DNA of 64,000 nt from Haematobia irritans (lineage: Eukaryota > Arthropoda > Insecta > Diptera > Muscidae). The notes beneath the pieces were generated by a model, which saw only the letters and a program-made list of their open reading frames with translations, was not told the origin of the DNA and did not search any database. The DNA is taken from positions 95,459,562-95,523,561 of the forward strand of contig NC_134397.1 in NCBI RefSeq assembly GCF_050003625.1, read 5' to 3'. The position numbers and the translations under genes were made by a program. Positions 1-10,249 of the stretch are shown here, one piece after another; the stretch's first letter is position 1; each line of letters begins with the position of its first letter.

Positions 1-279
1 GGATTGATGTGAATTACATCCCGTCAAGAGTTCGAATTTATTGGACACTTCTATCAAAAGTTATGGTTAATATTGCACGTATGTTAGCCTGTGACTAAAG
101 TTTTAAAAATTTCCAATCCAAAAAGGGCAAAAAGCTTTATTCGCTCTAAAGTTGTCTAAGTCATTTTTAGCCATGTTCTATTATCACAATTAACATGATT
201 TGAAGACCGAAAAAAGTGAATTTATATCTTATAACGGAGTTTGAGAAATTACAAAAAAAAACTTTGAAGTTGTTTCCTG
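1..279. other. Unassigned AT-rich sequence
   Basis: No gene or complete element is recognised here. Positions about 189-240 resemble the reverse complement of 17838-17885, sharing the core gaccgaaaaaagtgaattta. Both stretches lie just upstream of a DINE-like F2 element, so they may belong to one older dispersed repeat. Confidence 0.4.
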
Positions 280-407
280 TGGAACAGGGTATTATAAGTT
301 AGTGCATATGTTTGTAACACCCAGAAGGAGACGAGATAAACACATGGTGTCTTTGGCAATAATGCTCAGGGTGGGTCCCTGAGTCGATATAACCATGTCC
401 GTCTGTC

Positions 408-589
408 CGTCTGTCTGTGCACAAATTTTTGTGATCAAAGTCTAGGTCGCAATTTAAGTCCAATCGCCTTCAAATTTGGCATATGTTCCTACTTCCTACG
501 TCTGTCTGTGCACAAATTTTTGTGATCAAAGTCTAGGTCGCAATTTAATTCCAATCGCCTTCAAATTTGGCATATGTTCCTAATTTGGG
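408..589 (+). repeat. 91-bp direct duplication within the F2 head
   Basis: The segment starting cgtctgtctgtgcacaaatt at 408 is repeated from 499, with nearly the same text through catatgttcct. It is a tandem duplication of the GTCY microsatellite and the following block. The nearby (GTCY)n run, gtccgtctgtccgtctgtct at about 397, may have promoted slippage or unequal exchange. Confidence 0.8.
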
Positions 590-648
590 TCAGAATAGAA
601 CCCTATTGATTTTGGAAGAAATCGGTTCAGATTTAGATATAGCTCCCA

Positions 649-930
649 CACACAAAAAGAATTCACGAAAATTTTTCCAATTAAAATTTTAATTGAGTTT
701 TAAAAAATATTCAATTAAAAATTTAATTTATTCAACAAATTTTTTAATTGAAACAAAAATCAATCACAAAAATAATCAATTAATTTTTTAATTGGATCAA
801 TTAACTTTTAAATTGACCTTCAATTAATTTTTTAATTGATACTATCATTTCTGTGATTGAAGACATTTCAATTAAAAATTAATTGGATCAATTAATTTCG
901 TGATTGAATCAGAAAAAAATTTTTTGTGTG
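649..930. mobile_element. MITE, 282 bp, TIR cacacaaaaa
   Basis: The ends are cacacaaaaag and its near complement ttttttgtgtg. The interior is built from short attaatt/aattaaaa runs in both orientations. The F2 host reads agctcc-ca-tata in other copies, and here ca flanks both sides, so the target duplication appears to be the dinucleotide CA. It carries no coding potential. A diverged relative may lie at about 17260-17400. Confidence 0.75.
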
Positions 931-936
931 CATATA

Positions 937-1868
937 AAGGGTGATTCTTTTGAGGTTAGGATTTTCATGCATTAGTATTTGACAGATCACGTGGGATTTC
1001 AGACATGGTGTCAAAGAGAAAGATGCTCAGTATGCTTTGACATTTCATCATGAATAGACGAACGATCTGCCACAACGTCGAATTTTCTGTGAATGGGCCC
1101 TAGAAAAGTTGGCAGAAAATCCGCTTTTTTATCGACAAATTTTGTTCAGCGATGAGGCTCATTTCTGGTTGAATGGCTACGTAAATAAGCAAAATTGCCG
1201 CATTTGGAGTGAAGAGCAACCAGAAGCCGTTCAAGAACTGCCCATGCATCCCGAAAAATGCACTGTTTGGTGTGGTTTGTACGCTGGTGGAATCATTGGA
1301 CCGTATTTTTTCAAAGATGCTGTTGGACGCAACGTTACGGTGAATGGCGATCGCTATCGTTCGATGCTAACAAACTTTTTGTTGCCAAAAATGGAAGAAC
1401 TGAACTTGGTTGACATGTGGTTTCAACAAGATGGCGCTACATGCCACACAGCTCGCGATTCTATGGCCATTTTGAGGGAAAACTTCGGAGAACAATTCAT
1501 CTCAAGAAATGGACCGGTAAGTTGGCCACCAAGATCATGCGATTTGACGCCTTTAGACTATTTTTTGTGGGGCTACGTCAAGTCTAAAGTCTACAGAAAT
1601 AAGCCAGCAACTATTCCAGCTTTGGAAGACAACATTTCCGAAGAAATTCGGGCTATTCCGGCCGAAATGCTCGAAAAAGTTGCCCAAAATTGGACTTTCC
1701 GAATGGACCACCTAAGACGCAGCCGCGGTCAACATTTAAATGAAATTATCTTCAAAAAGTAAATGTCATGGACCAATCTAACGTTTCAAATAAAGAACCG
1801 ATGAGATTTTGCAAATTTTATGCGTTTTTTTTTTTAAAAAGTTATCAAGCTCTTAACAAATCACCCTT
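937..1868 (+). mobile_element. Mariner-family transposon (DD41D, rosa-type), internally deleted, copy 1
   Basis: Terminal inverted repeats aagggtgatt and aatcaccctt are flanked by TA duplications at 935-936 and 1869-1870. The 932-bp element carries a transposase frame at 1109-1762. Upstream, another frame shows remnants of the transposase N-terminus, then jumps to the catalytic region: the two helix-turn-helix domains are missing. The element sits inside the F2 repeat, directly beside the MITE at 649-930. It is almost identical to the copy at 2449-3382, so both probably arose recently from the same deleted source. Movement would need a transposase supplied in trans. Confidence 0.95.
1109..1762 (+). 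CDS. Mariner transposase, catalytic domain only (DD41D)
   Basis: The 217-residue frame holds the whole DDE/D catalytic core of a mariner transposase, which would cut and paste the element at TA sites. Asp15 lies in FSDEAHF, Asp108 in FQQDGATCH and Asp150 in LTPLDYFLWG. There are 92 residues between the first two and 41 between the last two, hence DD41D. The first spacing is the one usual in mariners. Full proteins are about 340 residues, so roughly the first 120, which carry the DNA-binding helix-turn-helix domains, are absent. The frame is open upstream of this Met (reading QRRIFCEWALEKLAENP) to a TAG near 1060, so the start is arbitrary. The product may fold but is not expected to bind the transposon ends. 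Confidence 0.9.
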   Translation: MAENPLFYRQILFSDEAHFWLNGYVNKQNCRIWSEEQPEAVQELPMHPEKCTVWCGLYAGGIIGPYFFKDAVGRNVTVNGDRYRSMLTNFLLPKMEELNLVDMWFQQDGATCHTARDSMAILRENFGEQFISRNGPVSWPPRSCDLTPLDYFLWGYVKSKVYRNKPATIPALEDNISEEIRAIPAEMLEKVAQNWTFRMDHLRRSRGQHLNEIIFKK

Positions 1869-2448
1869 TATATCTTTCGCCCGATATGCACTAATATGGA
1901 CCCAACAGCCAGAGTTTTATATAGATTTGCTTGAAATTTTGTACAAACACAACACTTAGTCGTACAGTCAAGTGTGCAAAATTTGATTGAAATCGGTTCA
2001 GATTTAGATATAGCTCCCATATATACCTTTCGCCCGATATGGACTTATATGGCCCAGAAGCCAGATTTTTGGCCGAATTTGGTTGAAATTTTGCACTAGG
2101 AGTACAATTAGTAGTATAGTCAAGTGTGAAAAATTTGATTGAAATCGGTTCAGATTTAGATATAGCTCCCATATATATCTTTCGCCCGATATGGACTAAT
2201 ATGTTCCTAAAAGCCAGAGTTTTGGCCCAATTTGAAATTTCGCACAGGGTGTAGATTTAGCATTGTAGTTATGCGTGTTAAATTTGATTGAAATCGATTC
2301 AGATATAGATATAGCTCCCATATTAGTGTTGTAAATTTTGATTACTTTTGACTACTCGTTACTACTCGTTACTTTTCAATTGAGTACTCGTTACTACTCG
2401 TTACTTTTGTAAAAAAATTAAAAAAGACATTGTGGGCACTTTTTAATA

Positions 2449-3382
2449 AAGGGTGATTCTTTTGAGGTTAGGATTTTCATGCATTAGTATTTGACAGATC
2501 ACGTGGGATTTCAGACATGGTGTCAAAGAGAAAGATGCTCAGTATGCTTTGACATTTCATCATGAATAGACGAACGATCTGCCACAACGTCGAATTTTCA
2601 GTGAATGGGCCCTAGAAAAGTTGGCAGAAAATCCGCTTATTTATCGACAAATTTTGTTCAGCGATGAGGCTCATTTCTGGTTGAATGGCTACGTAAATAA
2701 GCAAAATTGCCGCATTTGGAGTGAAGAGCAACCAGAAGCCGTTCAAGAACTGCCCATGCATCCCGAAAAATGCACTGTTTGGTGTGGTTTGTACGCTGGT
2801 GGAATCATTGGACCGTATTTTTTCAAAGATGCTGTTGGACGCAACGTTACGGTGAATGGCGATCGCTATCGTTCGATGCTAACAAACTTTTTGTTGCCAA
2901 AAATGGAAGAACTGAACTTGGTTGACATGTGGTTTCAACAAGATGGCGCTACATGCCACACAGCTCGCGATTCTATGGCCATTTTGAGGGAAAACTTCGG
3001 AGAACAATTCATCTCAAGAAATGGACCGGTAAGTTGGCCACCAAGATCATGCGATTTGACGCCTTTAGACTATTTTTTGTGGGGCTACGTCAAGTCTAAA
3101 GTCTACAGAAATAAGCCAGCAACTATTCCAGCTTTGGAAGACAACATTTCCGAAGAAATTCGGGCTATTCCGGCCGAAATGCTCGAAAAAGTTGCCCAAA
3201 ATTGGACTTTCCGAATGGACCACCTAAGACGCAGCCGCGGTCAACATTTAAATGAAATTATCTTCAAAAAGTAAATGTCATGGACCAATCTAACGTTTCA
3301 AATAAAGAACCGATGAGATTTTGCAAATTTTAGGCGTTTTTTTTTAAAAAAAAAGTTATCAAGCTCTTAACAAATCACCCTT
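2449..3382 (+). mobile_element. Mariner-family transposon (DD41D), internally deleted, copy 2
   Basis: The termini aagggtgatt/aatcaccctt are the same as in copy 1, with TA duplications at 2447-2448 and 3383-3384. It differs from copy 1 at only a few bases by eye, mainly one missense change and the length of the T/A run near the 3' end. It shares copy 1's internal deletion, which removes the same N-terminal transposase segment. It is nested in the hAT element at 2324-4721, so it arrived after that hAT. Confidence 0.95.
2621..3274 (+). CDS. Mariner transposase, catalytic domain only (DD41D), copy 2
   Basis: This 217-residue frame is identical to that at 1109 except Ile instead of Phe at position 7. 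Asp15, Asp108 and Asp150 of the catalytic triad are present with 92 and 41 residues between them. The N-terminal DNA-binding domains are missing because of the same deletion. That the frame stays intact in both copies more likely reflects youth than selection, since the deleted protein should not recognise its ends. The annotated Met lies inside a longer open stretch, so it is not a proven start. Confidence 0.9.
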   Translation: MAENPLIYRQILFSDEAHFWLNGYVNKQNCRIWSEEQPEAVQELPMHPEKCTVWCGLYAGGIIGPYFFKDAVGRNVTVNGDRYRSMLTNFLLPKMEELNLVDMWFQQDGATCHTARDSMAILRENFGEQFISRNGPVSWPPRSCDLTPLDYFLWGYVKSKVYRNKPATIPALEDNISEEIRAIPAEMLEKVAQNWTFRMDHLRRSRGQHLNEIIFKK

Positions 3383-5389
3383 TAATATCTTCCTCTTTTT
3401 TAAATTTAAAAACAGTATAGAAAAGCAAATTACATTATCCAGTTTTATTCTAGTGTTATAAAATGTGGTGTTGTAGATACCCTGCCAGCATTTCAAAGTT
3501 CCATTTCAACCTCATCGTTACCACAGACTCGTAAATGTCACTTCAACCATCATGAAAAGGTACATCAAAAAGTACATGCAAGTAATTTGCCATCCCTACT
3601 GTTAAAAAAGCCATTTTTTTGTGAAACGCCAAGCGCAACCAGCTTGTTATATTTTAATTAAATGAAAACGAAAATAAAGTTCTGAAAACATAGATTATAC
3701 GCTTAAAATTGTGAAAGGTATATTGGTGAACAATTTGGTGATTTTCCAAATGGAATAAAGTGATTGTTTTTCAGATATTTTACAGACACGCTGCCTCCAT
3801 GGAATAAAAACACTGGTTGATAGACGCAGCAACATGTAACTCGCTACTTGTAACTCAACATCATCATTAATGCCAAAAATTATGTTAAATGTAATGTGAT
3901 AGTGGTATAAATGTTATATTTTTAAGAATTTGTAAATGTTTAATCAAATTAATAAATATCTAAACAAATGTGTTTTACTCGACCACAATGATTCTTTTAC
4001 AACTATCTTAAAATGCACTTTTTCTGGTTGTTTGGAGGGTCCCTTATTGGCGTCGTTCTAAATTGATCTATAAAGGCACCTAATAATTGCACTCATGCGA
4101 AACATTTTTGTAGTAACTTGGCGTGGTACAACTTCTCAATAGTGACGGCGCTTTTCCGACGAGTTTTTGATGTCGTATATGATTGTTTTCGACGTAGTGG
4201 GGATTCTCAAAAGAGTCCCCAAATTCAAAAAATGTTGGCAGGGTATATGGGTCTCGTTAGAAAAAGATTTTCACCAATCATTCAAATATTTAGAGCCAAT
4301 TTCGTATTCACTATTTGGAATTTTTTCGTCAGGGTTCTCTGAAAACAATTGGATTGAACCAGCTGAAGTCAACGACATTATTATTCATACTATTCGCATG
4401 AGACGTGATCCATGTGATTCTTTAAATTAAAGCTCCCACATACACCCAATGCAATTTTTTTTCAAATGCAAACGTTTTTAAGAAATCAGATAAATGTTTC
4501 ACTTTCTTCAAATATGAAGCCATATATCCTTTTCGTGTCATTTTAACTGATAAAACGATTTTCGAAAACTTCAATTAATACTTTCCAACCAACTTACTTA
4601 CCGTTAGAAGAAAAAAACTGGCATTGAAGATATTGAGTACTCATTTTCTCGTAACGAGTACTCAAAAAATTAGTCAGTAACGAGTACTTGTAATCAAATA
4701 CTCGTTACTTTCCCAACACTATCCCATATATATCTTTCGCCCGATATGCCCTTATATGGACCCAGAAGCCAGAGTTTTATACCGATTAGCTTGAAATTGT
4801 GCACTAAGAGTACAATTAGTAATATAGTCATGTGTGCCAAATTTGATTGAAATCGGTTCAGATTTAGATATAGCTCCCATATATATGTTTTTCTGATTTC
4901 CACAAAAATGGTCAAAATACCAACATTTGCCTTGTTAAATCGCCACTGCTTAGTCGAAAAGATGTAAAAATGACTCTAATTTTCCTAAACTTCTAATACA
5001 TATATATCAAGCGATAAATCATAAATAAACGTTTGCGAAGTTTCCTTAAAATTGCTGCAGATTTAAATGTTTCCCATATTTATTTACTAAAATTGTGTTC
5101 CACCATAGTGCATTAGCCAACTTAAATTTTGAATCTATAGATTTTGTAAAAGTCTATCAAATTCTGTCCAAATCGAGTGATATTTAAATGTATTTATTTG
5201 GGACAAACCTTTATATATAGCCCCCCAACACATTTGACGGATGTGATATGGTATCGAAAATTTAGATCTACAATGTGGTGTAGGGTATAATATAGTCGGA
5301 CCCGCCCGATCAATATTCCCAAAGAAATTTAAAAAAATGCTATTGTTTCATGGATATCATTCCACTAAAGTACTTACTGGATACATTTT

Positions 5390-5560
5390 CCTCAGATTCT
5401 ATGTTTAGCTCAATGACAGGGAACTTTATCTGAACGGCATTTCACGTCACTACGAAGCCTCTTAGAGAAGATTTGAAACGCTCAGAAATATTACCAGCAT
5501 TACTGAGAGCGGATAATCCAACGCAGAAAAATATTTGGTCGAAAATGAGCCATGGGCCAT
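5390..5560 (-). repeat. SINE fragment, degenerate
   Basis: The order of motifs matches the tRNA-derived SINE read on the minus strand: ctcaatgaca, a diverged gaacggcatttcac, aagatttgaaacgctcagaa, accagcattactgag and gataatccaac. Neither the tRNA head nor the pentamer tail is clear. It lies just after the right end of the F2 element. Confidence 0.7.
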
Positions 5561-7467
5561 GGCATGAATTTGTTTTTGGATCCCAATGCGAAACACTCAC
5601 GTTTGCTTTTGAAAGGTGAAAATTAACGTGTTGTTGAGAGACTGATTGAGTGCGAACTTATTTACGAGAATGAGCTTCTTAGTGAGGGTGAATGGCTTGG
5701 CGATAGTGAATTTTATCATACGATTGAGATGGGTCGTGTGTTACAACTTGTTGAAACTTTTCGATATGAAAAATAAAAAGAATTTTTTTTTATTCGGTTA
5801 CTTTGAATTAGCTATGAAACGGAAGGGAATGCGCGGTTTTGATAGTATTAACATTTTGCCATTTTCCTTTGAGGCTCAAAATTAATGGTGGGCCATGTGG
5901 AAAGTACTGGGTTTTGTGATTGGTCATGTTATGGATGGATATTGCAAATGTTATTGGTTGAGCTTGATTTCATTACAAAACCAAACAATAATATTTCAAA
6001 ATTGTTTTTTTTTTTTTTTTTTACAAACAAATTCTCACCGAAGGATGTACATTGAAAATTGATTTTAGCTTATGAAATTTTACATCACACCTTGGTGGTG
6101 TGTGAACAGTGTGAATGGAAATGTGTGTTGACGAGCTTTTAATAAAACGTGAAACCATTCATGATGATTTCCATCATAAATACCCGCAAATAAAACTAAA
6201 TTGTTGTCGGTTTAATTGGTGTTTTTCATTTTATGGTGGGGCGCCACCACCATCACCACAATCAACGACTTTTCGCGAACACCGATGTTGTTTGGTGGAA
6301 CTGTGTCCCCTTTCCTTGTAGGCCTGCCATGGAATTGTGTTTGCAATATCCTTTGTACATTTCACCAAGGGCAGGATAAATGTGCGCTTCATCTTTTGAT
6401 GTCCTCGCTTTTGGTTTGATCCCTCCCTCTCCCTCATCCCCACTTCACTGGCCTAGTAAGATGTCTTAGGCGAAGACAAGAACACGGAATGCATTTCTTG
6501 GATTTTTTCTTTGTCGTTGGAAAAAACTTTAACCAGAAGTAAATCCCCTTACATAAGGATGAAATCACGAAGGAGGCCACCAGACGGAATGAAAAACTGG
6601 TAAAAATTAATGACAAAACTAAAAGAATTATAAATGTAAAAAAGTTTTCACAAGGAATGTGCAACTAAGCCTTAAAGATGTTCTTCTTCTTATTGTTGTT
6701 TTTGTTGTCGAGTGTAAAAGGCCTTAAAATTGCATCGAATTAATTACAGACGTGAAAACGATTAAATTGTCACAGACCGTCATAATTACAAAAGTACTTT
6801 ATGATTTTCGTCCTTATCTCCATCGCCATCACCATCATCATCATAATTAAAGGCCTAGTGGACATAGCAGGTGAGTGATGGAGGGATTGAGCTGGAGATT
6901 ATTTGTTATAAATTTATCAAGACTATCCGTCCATCTAATGATTTGGCTACTTGGGTTTGGGTCATGTCCCAACATCCATATACAGTAAATGAAAAAATTG
7001 CAACTATTGGATGGATTTGTAGTTAAATCTTCTTCTGTGTCGGGTGATAATTAACAAAAATCGCATTCAAAGAAGTCTACTGCTATCCAAAGATATTTTG
7101 AGGGATATTGGATTTAGAAAATTGAAATTAGGATACAAATTTAATTTATCAAAATTTCCATTTTGTTGTACCTATAATGTGGAATAGGGGAGTTGCAAAA
7201 CAATGGTTTGTCTTACCGCCTTGCAGTCTAAAATGTTTTACCCCAAACAATTTGACAAACATAATTTTTCTTCTATTGTTTAAGATACTCTTGGAATTTA
7301 GCTAACATATGGTTATAAGCTGAAAGTTAAACAAACCACTTAAAACAATATAATTCAATGTATAACTATTTTAAATCATATTAATTTAATTTAAAATATG
7401 TAAGTGAAAATTCGGTTTATAATGTAGAATAATAATCAAAAATGAAATAAAAAATATAAAAATATAC
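5561..7467. other. Gene-free stretch, decayed
   Basis: No gene is recognised. Short frames at about 5646-5885 and 6115-6443 overlap on both strands and have no family features. A T-run lies near 6006-6022. A CAT-rich patch, ccatcgccatcaccatcatc, lies at about 6820-6840. Around 7200-7330 the order ttgcagtctaaa, caatttgacaaacat and ggttataagct resembles 46715-46840, so a diverged copy of that repeat is likely here. Confidence 0.4.
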
Positions 7468-7475
7468 ACTATTGG

Positions 7476-8780
7476 CATAAGCGTAGGAAGGCCTCTGAGG
7501 AGGGGGCTTAGACCCCCCAGAAAAATTTTAGCCCCCCCCAGAATTTGAAAACCTATTTACGATTTTACATTCTTATAAAAATTAAACAAGTATATACAAC
7601 CGCACAAAGTTCCGCTAAAGACTTTCATGCACAATCGAATTACTTGGGTTGTGGTATCAGTTGCCGATGGCAATGTTTGAAGTCTGATATTTATGAAATA
7701 GAGCTGTGATTGAACTTATGGTTTAGTTGAATAACTAACAGCCTGTTTCTGTATGTCGAACGAGTTCAATCGATCGACTGAAATGCATAGAAACAGCTGT
7801 TTTTGGTTATAAATTCAGCTGTTTGTTTCCATTTTAGTCGATCGACAGAGCTCATTCGACATACAGAAACAGGCTGTATAAAGCTCCTTTATTATATTGT
7901 TTAGTCTGGTTTAGTCATCTTAATTAAAAAATAGTAATTGTTATTAAAACTATTCTTTCATAAATTAATATCTTAATAATGCTGCAAAAAAGCGTCGCCA
8001 AAAAAGAAGAGAAAATCTTCTTTTTGGGTCCGGAAGTGGTGCAAAATTGGCGGAGAAGCGATGAATGTAATAGGAACTCGTCATAGAACGAATGTCCACC
8101 GTTTCAACAGCCGCTGTATTAAATTTGCATCACTTCTTACGGTGTGATCCGAATTCAGAGTTTTGAATGTGAATTAAAAAATTGTGTGATATTTTCCCAA
8201 ATAAATAATTTTTATTTATTCGGTTTTTATTTGATTTTTGGTCGACCTTTTGTTAGAATTATATAAAAATTTATAAAGACCTCGAGCTTCAAGAAACATT
8301 AGTTTATAATAATTTTTATATTGTTTATGATTTTTAATGCATTCTAACGCTTGTTTGAATATTTTCAAAAATTATCGATTTTTCTATAATGGATTTAGCA
8401 TTTTTGTGGCAAAATTTGAATAATTTCTACCATTTTATTTATACTTAATCTTTTTTAAACTATTTGAAAAAAGAAAAAATTACGCATTAAAATATAAAAA
8501 AATTAAGTAAAAAACTTCCTGTGTAGTTAATATAATTAACTTCTTTGTGAGGACTATTTTGGAAGTGCTTTTAAAGTTGTGCCTTTAAAACAAATCCCAT
8601 TTTTTTTGCTGGGAAAAGTGTGGGACTACTTTTAGTTGCTTTATTATATATTATTTTGATGTCTATTTTTTATTCTTTTTTATGAAATAAAACAATAATT
8701 GAACCTATAAGTTCAGTCTATAAATTTTTAGCTAGGGGGGCTATAGCCCCCCCTAGGAAAATTGTCTAGCTACGCTAATG
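7476..8780. mobile_element. hAT-like transposon, non-autonomous, 1305 bp
   Basis: The ends cataagcgtag and ctacgctaatg form inverted repeats. They are flanked by a perfect 8-bp duplication actattgg at 7468-7475 and 8781-8788. Subterminal G/C tracts (ggggggctatagccccccc on the right, gaccccccag and gcccccccc on the left) contrast with the AT-rich interior. There is no transposase frame. A palindromic MITE sits at 7738-7878. A truncated copy of the left part lies at 14974-15301 in the opposite orientation. hAT is assigned from the TSD length and is less certain than for the other hATs here. Confidence 0.85.
7738..7878. mobile_element. Palindromic MITE, TIR acagcctgtttctgta
   Basis: The left half, running through gtatgtcgaacgagtt and cgatcgactgaaatg to aaacagctg, is mirrored almost completely by the right half, so the single strand would fold into one long hairpin. 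The related copy at 14974-15301 lacks this insert and reads ataactaaagctcc at the same place, which gives an empty site. The flanks suggest a TA duplication. The terminus resembles that of the element at 51691-52448. Confidence 0.85.
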
Positions 8781-8788
8781 ACTATTGG

Positions 8789-9420
8789 TTATTGTAGGAA
8801 GTAAATAATTTAATCGTTTCACTTGTAGGTGCAAAATTTCATTTAATTTAAGGAATATTTAACTTTTAAATGTTTTCAGCTCTTGAAGTTAACTCACTAT
8901 TTCTTTATTTGGTTTCAATAATGTCTAGTATTGAAAATGCCTTTTCAACAGATGCACTCGAAATTAATGCTAATGTACACTTGCTTGAAGATTTTTATCT
9001 TTAAAGCAATAATTTAAGTCAACATCAAACGAGAAAAACTATGTGTGAAGCCACTAAAGAGGTCAAGGTCATACTTGTTCCAGTAAGAAACGCATCATTT
9101 TTATCGAGAAAAAAAAAATATTTGTTCACAAAGAAATTTAGATTGCTTATGACAAATATTTTCTAAGAACGAGATAAAAATTTGTACAATATTAAGGAAC
9201 AAAATTCTTTATACCTAAGAAATTTTATTTAAAAGAATGTAATCTTTGTTATAATTTGGGAGACTTATCTTAAAAATTTTCAATTTTTGTTTATAAAAAG
9301 CTTTGAACTAAGATTTAGCGATGGGTTGCTTCTAAGCGTAAGTCAAAACCTTGGGATTTAAGTAAATAGCTTTTAACTGTACCAGAGACTATTATATGAG
9401 CACACAAGTGCAATAAAGCC
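8789..9420. other. Gene-free AT-rich stretch
   Basis: No gene, RNA gene or delimited element is visible. The sequence is AT-rich and decayed, with an A-run near 9110. Confidence 0.35.
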
Positions 9421-9424
9421 AATT

Positions 9425-10020
9425 TAATTTTATTTTAGTTCATGGAAATTATTTAGTTTTTCGCCGAATATAATAAAGTGAACCTACCATGACGGAAAAT
9501 GTAAAATTATATTAGAAAATTTTAACTAAAATATTTTAGTAATTGCAGCATGATTCTCATAATTTTTGTCAAATTGAAGAAAATTTTTTAAAAATAATAA
9601 TTTTTTCTATTGTTATAAAATTTCATATTTTGGAAGAAATTGTTAAAATGTCTTTGGCGCTATATGAAGATCTAGGCAGATACAATTTAGGTAAAATTTA
9701 CTCATTTTAGAATCTTATGAACTTAATTTAAGCAAACTTCATCCATTTTAGGAAAATATGAACTACTTTCATATTTAGTAAAATTGTGTATTGATGTAAA
9801 AAGGGTTTTCTCATTTTTAGTTCACGTCATTAAAGTAGACAAAAATTGTTCAACTAAGACAAATTTTCTCACATTTGGAAAATGTTCATGAACTGCAATA
9901 AAGTTAAATCGGCTGTAAACAATTCGTTGTACCTTTTTTAAATGAACTAAGAAAGAAAAACAAACTTTATACACAAATGGAACATCAGATTTACCGAATC
10001 GCATTTTTTACAAAATAATT
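9425..10020 (+). repeat. Dispersed repeat, family D, plus copy
   Basis: Shared blocks with 23540-24095 (opposite strand) are gaacctaccatga, aactaaaatattttagtaatt, catattttggaagaaa, ggcgctatatgaag, gaaaatatgaactactttca, atatttagtaaaattgtgta and gttcacgtcattaaagta. The family is non-coding and rich in tttagttca. A further diverged copy seems to begin at about 10043 (cacccatcatgaacttc). The true ends are not resolved. Confidence 0.65.
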
Positions 10021-10249
10021 AAAATTGTAAATTGTAAAAATGCACCCATCATGAACTTCGAAGGGCGCTAAAGATATTTTTGCATTTTCTAACCCCAATT
10101 TTTCCTCCAAAATACAAAGTTATCTTTAGGAAGTGACAAAAGTAATTATTTCTAATAAATAAGGTCCTGTAAATTTTCTTGAGATTGTCGAAAAATATTT
10201 CCTTATTTTTCTCATATCGACGTTTGTTCAAAATTTCTAAAATTACATT

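Larger units (their letters stand above)
2324..4721. mobile_element. hAT-superfamily transposon, non-autonomous, 2398 bp
   Basis: The ends are tagtgttg and caacacta, a typical hAT terminus. They are flanked by a perfect 8-bp duplication tcccatat at 2316-2323 and 4722-4729. The F2 host continues in phase across the insertion. Subterminal regions are packed with actcgttac/gtaacgagt motifs in both orientations (about 2345-2405 and 4635-4710), as expected for hAT transposase binding sites. The interior holds a mariner (2449-3382) and AT-rich DNA. No hAT transposase frame is recognisable: the short frames at 4118-4430 show no RNase H-like or dimerisation motif. Confidence 0.93.
280..5310 (+). mobile_element. 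DINE-like (mini-me type) element, subfamily F2, heavily interrupted
   Basis: The left part has a degenerate gggtatta head, a GTCY-rich stretch near 395-420 and the phrase tcggttcagatttagatat. Copies of the motif atatagctcccatatatatc recur near 641, 2012, 2164, 2313 and 4872, about 150 bp apart once insertions are removed. The right end near 5285-5310 reads tataatatagtcggacccgc, matching the end of the copy at 17.9-19.8 kb. It is interrupted by a MITE (649-930), a mariner (937-1868) and a hAT element (2324-4721). A GTCY microsatellite and central repeats fit mini-me/DINE-1 Helitron derivatives of flies; the family assignment is inference. No transposase or helicase is coded. Confidence 0.75.
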
